A DNA stretch of 64,000 bases, taken from contig CAZGQM010000003.1 of NCBI GenBank assembly GCA_964528055.1, positions 266,756-330,755 on the forward strand, read 5' to 3'. This DNA comes from Geoanaerobacter sp964528055. GTDB lineage: Bacteria > Desulfobacterota > Desulfuromonadia > Geobacterales > DSM-12255. Both the position numbers and the translations under genes were made by a program. The notes under the pieces were generated by a model, which was not told where the DNA came from, did no database searches, and saw nothing but the letters and a program-made list of their open reading frames with translations. Below are positions 61,941 to 64,000 of this stretch, piece after piece. Every line of letters begins with the position of its first letter. The stretch's first letter is position 1.

Positions 61941-63200
61941 TCAGAAAGGTGAGGATTTAGCAGTTTCCGACAAGAGGCGCAATGCAGCAACACGTTCAAC
62001 AATCGGAGGATGAGAATAATAGAACCGCGCATACAAGGGATGAGGGTGAAGATTGGCAAGATTTTCAGCCGAAAGCTTGATCAGCGCAGAGGCTAATGCG
62101 CCAGGGTTACCTGTAAGCTCGCAGGCAAAACGGTCGGCCTGGTACTCGTGTCGTCGGGAGAGCCATGAAGAGAGTGGAGTAAGAGGAAACATGGCCATCG
62201 AAGCAATAAAACCGAGTATCATGAGTCGGGCCGGCAGTGATGCCCAAGTTAGTCCAAGCAGAGTCGGCAGGAGATCCCCCTGAACAAGATGAAACGCAGA
62301 CCAGGTTGCGATCAACATGAATACCTGCAGAACAGTAATCCGCTTGACTATATGCCGCAGCTTCCAGTGGCCAATCTCATGCGCCAGAACCGCAATGATC
62401 TCGTCATGAGTCATCTGTTTAATGAGTGTATCGAAGAGTACTATCCGCTTGACCTTCCCTATCCCTGTGAAATAGGCATTGGAGTGACGGCTCCTCTTGG
62501 AAGCGTCCATCTGCATTACCTTTCCGACCTTGAGACCGGCCTTTGACATCATGGCCTCGATTTCAGATTGCAAACCTTCTTCGGAGACCGGGTCGTATCT
62601 ATTGAAAAGAGGCTCGATGACATACGGTGAAATAAACATCATGAAGAGACCGAAGAAGGCCATAAAGGCCCATACCAAGACCCACCATCGCTCCGGACTC
62701 CACTGAATCAGCCAAAAAATGGCTGCAATAATTACAGCGAGAAGCAATGAGCCGATGGCCTGCGATTTTAGAAGGTCAGAAAACCAGATGCGAGGGGTCA
62801 TGGTGTTAAAGCCATGGCGAGCTTCAACCACAAAAGTTCCGTAGATCGAAAAGGGGAGTTCCAAGATGGTCTGCACCCAGGTAATGATAAGAAAGAAGAG
62901 TACGCCTTGGAGAATTGATGAGCCGAAAAACCCGGCAATAAAGCGATCATAGTAAGGGAGAACGCCGCCAAAGAGAAAAAGCAGCAGCATTCCGTTATCG
63001 AAGAGCGATTCCCACAATCCCAGGCGACTGCTGTCGAGAGTGTAGGCAGAACTTTTCGAAAGCGTCTCCTGACTTATGACTGAGGTTAAATCATCAGGTA
63101 CAATCGTTCCATACTGCTTCAGGTGTCGTAAATTCAGATGGCGCAGCCAGTAGGTGAATGCAGTTACTGCTGCAAAGGAGATCAACAGGACAAATTTCAT
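61941..63200 (-). CDS. M48-family membrane zinc protease (Ste24/CAAX type)
   Basis: A 419-residue integral membrane protease. HEIGHW at about 274-279 gives two metal ligands and the catalytic Glu; EYQADRFAC carries the third ligand. Seven or so hydrophobic helices surround it, as in Ste24. SNAYFTGIGKVKRIVLFDTL is a conserved M48 block. In bacteria without CAAX proteins its substrates are probably misfolded membrane proteins. Confidence 0.9.
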   Translation of the reverse strand: MKFVLLISFAAVTAFTYWLRHLNLRHLKQYGTIVPDDLTSVISQETLSKSSAYTLDSSRLGLWESLFDNGMLLLFLFGGVLPYYDRFIAGFFGSSILQGVLFFLIITWVQTILELPFSIYGTFVVEARHGFNTMTPRIWFSDLLKSQAIGSLLLAVIIAAIFWLIQWSPERWWVLVWAFMAFFGLFMMFISPYVIEPLFNRYDPVSEEGLQSEIEAMMSKAGLKVGKVMQMDASKRSRHSNAYFTGIGKVKRIVLFDTLIKQMTHDEIIAVLAHEIGHWKLRHIVKRITVLQVFMLIATWSAFHLVQGDLLPTLLGLTWASLPARLMILGFIASMAMFPLTPLSSWLSRRHEYQADRFACELTGNPGALASALIKLSAENLANLHPHPLYARFYYSHPPIVERVAALRLLSETAKSSPF

Positions 63201-63306
63201 CAGTCATATATCCATGGAAGAAATATCAAGTTTCCAGGACCAGCTGTCGAATATCTGGCAGGCACACATGGAGAATTCAGTCCATCTGGATTTTGTGATA
63301 ACAGAA

Positions 63307-63765
63307 TCAGGCACATCTGAGCAGCTTCTTGCCAACCTGAAACAGGACTTCAATCTTGCACGGTTTAATTACCAGCTCAACCACACCGAGCCCGAAAACC
63401 GGATGGGCCACCAGATCTTTCACACGGAATTTCCCATTCATGTCATAGGGAATAGCCGTGTCAATTTCCATGAGCGGCCGGAGCGCCTCCCACTCTTCCC
63501 TCTCAGCAGCTCCTGGATCTTTCTTGACTTTCCGGGGGGCAGCCGGTTCCTTCTTTGTGACCGGTTTTGTTACACCCGCCTCCTTGACTTTCGCCTCCTT
63601 GGCTTCTTTCCCTTTATGATAATTATGGATGCCACGGCAGGTATTACACTCGACTCGAACGACTCGATCCTCCACCATAGCGACAATTGTGTGATTCATT
63701 ACTTTAAGACATCGTGTGCAGCGCGCCTCAATACAATCACCAGCGGCCAATTTCTTGATTATCAT
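63307..63765 (-). CDS. Zinc-ribbon protein with UvrD-like C-terminal segment
   Basis: A 152-residue cytoplasmic protein. Two cysteine pairs, Cys16-Cys19 (CTRC) and Cys40-Cys43 (CNTC), form a zinc ribbon. A lysine/alanine-rich linker (about 50-90) follows, then VKDLVAHPVFGLGVVELVIKP...VLFQVGKKLL, which resembles the RNA-polymerase-binding Tudor-like end of UvrD/PcrA. The ATG at 63765 has AAAGGAGA upstream. A role touching transcription is inference; no exact family is recognised. Confidence 0.72.
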   Translation of the reverse strand: MIIKKLAAGDCIEARCTRCLKVMNHTIVAMVEDRVVRVECNTCRGIHNYHKGKEAKEAKVKEAGVTKPVTKKEPAAPRKVKKDPGAAEREEWEALRPLMEIDTAIPYDMNGKFRVKDLVAHPVFGLGVVELVIKPCKIEVLFQVGKKLLRCA

Positions 63766-63823
63766 TACTCTTCTCCTTTGCAAGTAATACTTGCTCTGCA
63801 TTAATTATCAGACAAGAAATATA

Positions 63824-63877
63824 AAAAGGGTCCCTCGTGTGCACAATATTGCGTACCACACACTGAAGAACCCTTTT
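63824..63877. terminator. Terminator between tRNA-His and the zinc-ribbon gene
   Basis: Outer stem AAAAGGGT with ACCCTTTT and inner CGTGTG with CACACA, flanked by A-rich and T-rich sequence. It probably ends the tRNA-His transcript on the minus strand. Confidence 0.6.
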
Positions 63878-63918
63878 ACTATTAAATACTCGCCTAGGAT
63901 CGGCTAGCTACTATTAAT

Positions 63919-63995
63919 TGGGGTGGCTAGTGGGATTTGAACCCACGAATGTACGAGTCACAGTCGTAAGTGTTGACCGCTTCACCATAGCCACC
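63919..63995 (-). tRNA. tRNA-His (GTG anticodon)
   Basis: On the minus strand GTGGCTA pairs with TAGCCAC as acceptor stem, with the histidine-specific extra G at the 5' end (position -1) opposite a C, and an encoded CCA. The anticodon loop CTGTGAC holds GTG. The T-arm GGGTTCAAATCCC is standard. Confidence 0.96.
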
Positions 63996-64000
63996 ATAAA

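Noticed and set aside
63919..63995. Possible integration site (attB) at tRNA-His
   Set aside because: No integrase or tRNA fragment duplication is present within the window.

Overview
The window looks like a stretch of chromosome from a Geobacter-type bacterium (Geobacteraceae / Desulfuromonadia). This is inferred from gene content and order: the rpsB-to-tsaB block, an ilvDBNC cluster, a T-box-controlled leuA, a lexA-dinB SOS cassette, a branched-chain 2-oxoacid dehydrogenase operon, and a GEMM-type riboswitch that closely matches the 3',3'-cGAMP-binding class known from Geobacter. There is no rRNA, phage, CRISPR or intact insertion sequence. Nearly everything is housekeeping, with small accessory patches between.

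Regions. (1) 1-2690: a periplasmic amino-acid-type binding protein followed by a sensor histidine kinase that runs off the left edge. (2) 2878-8402: a small M50-like membrane protein, then the SbcCD nuclease. (3) 8700-13133: a leucine-type amino acid dehydrogenase convergent with the three-gene E1alpha-E1beta-E2 branched-chain oxoacid dehydrogenase operon. (4) 13279-14758: an RluA-family pseudouridine synthase, a 35-residue lysine-rich protein, and a sigma70 promoter feeding a cGAMP-class riboswitch with a terminator platform and a 59-residue cysteine-rich protein. (5) 14900-17080: lexA, a small unknown gene and dinB behind a palindromic operator. (6) 17251-21743: a radical SAM protein, a LOG-family protein, a cold-shock protein and a secreted metalloprotease-like protein with a CFI-box C-terminus. 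(7) 21834-38411, all on the minus strand: in transcription order rpsB, tsf, pyrH, frr, uppS, cdsA, dxr, rseP, tsaB, ilvD, ilvB, ilvN, ilvC, psd, pssA and leuA, broken up by intrinsic terminators. (8) 38618-41872: lptF, lptG and an IPT/TIG-domain secreted protein. (9) 41952-49502: ahcY, a secreted Cache protein, a nitronate-monooxygenase-like flavoprotein, an OmpR-type two-component system, metK and a lipoprotein that resembles a decayed subtilase. (10) 49790-56379: a small membrane protein, a 187-bp MITE-like element, a DAHP synthase, a three-gene glycosylation cluster and serA. (11) 56486-64000: trmL, an RlmL-type RNA methyltransferase, a Tim44-domain protein, an HD-domain protein, gapN, an M48 protease, a zinc-ribbon protein and tRNA-His.

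How the genes work together. Branched-chain amino acid metabolism recurs: synthesis by ilvDBNC and by leuA under a leucine T-box, breakdown by the amino acid dehydrogenase and the E1/E2 complex, and possibly sensing by the periplasmic protein at the left end. Envelope building is also dense: isoprenoid start and undecaprenyl lipid (dxr, uppS), phospholipid (cdsA, pssA, psd), LPS export (lptFG) and RseP. ahcY and metK serve the methyl cycle. The most distinctive element is the cGAMP-class riboswitch controlling a tiny cysteine-rich protein. Other points of note are an apparent ATC start codon in cdsA, a double-hairpin repeat that supplies the stop codon of ilvD, and the MITE-like element.
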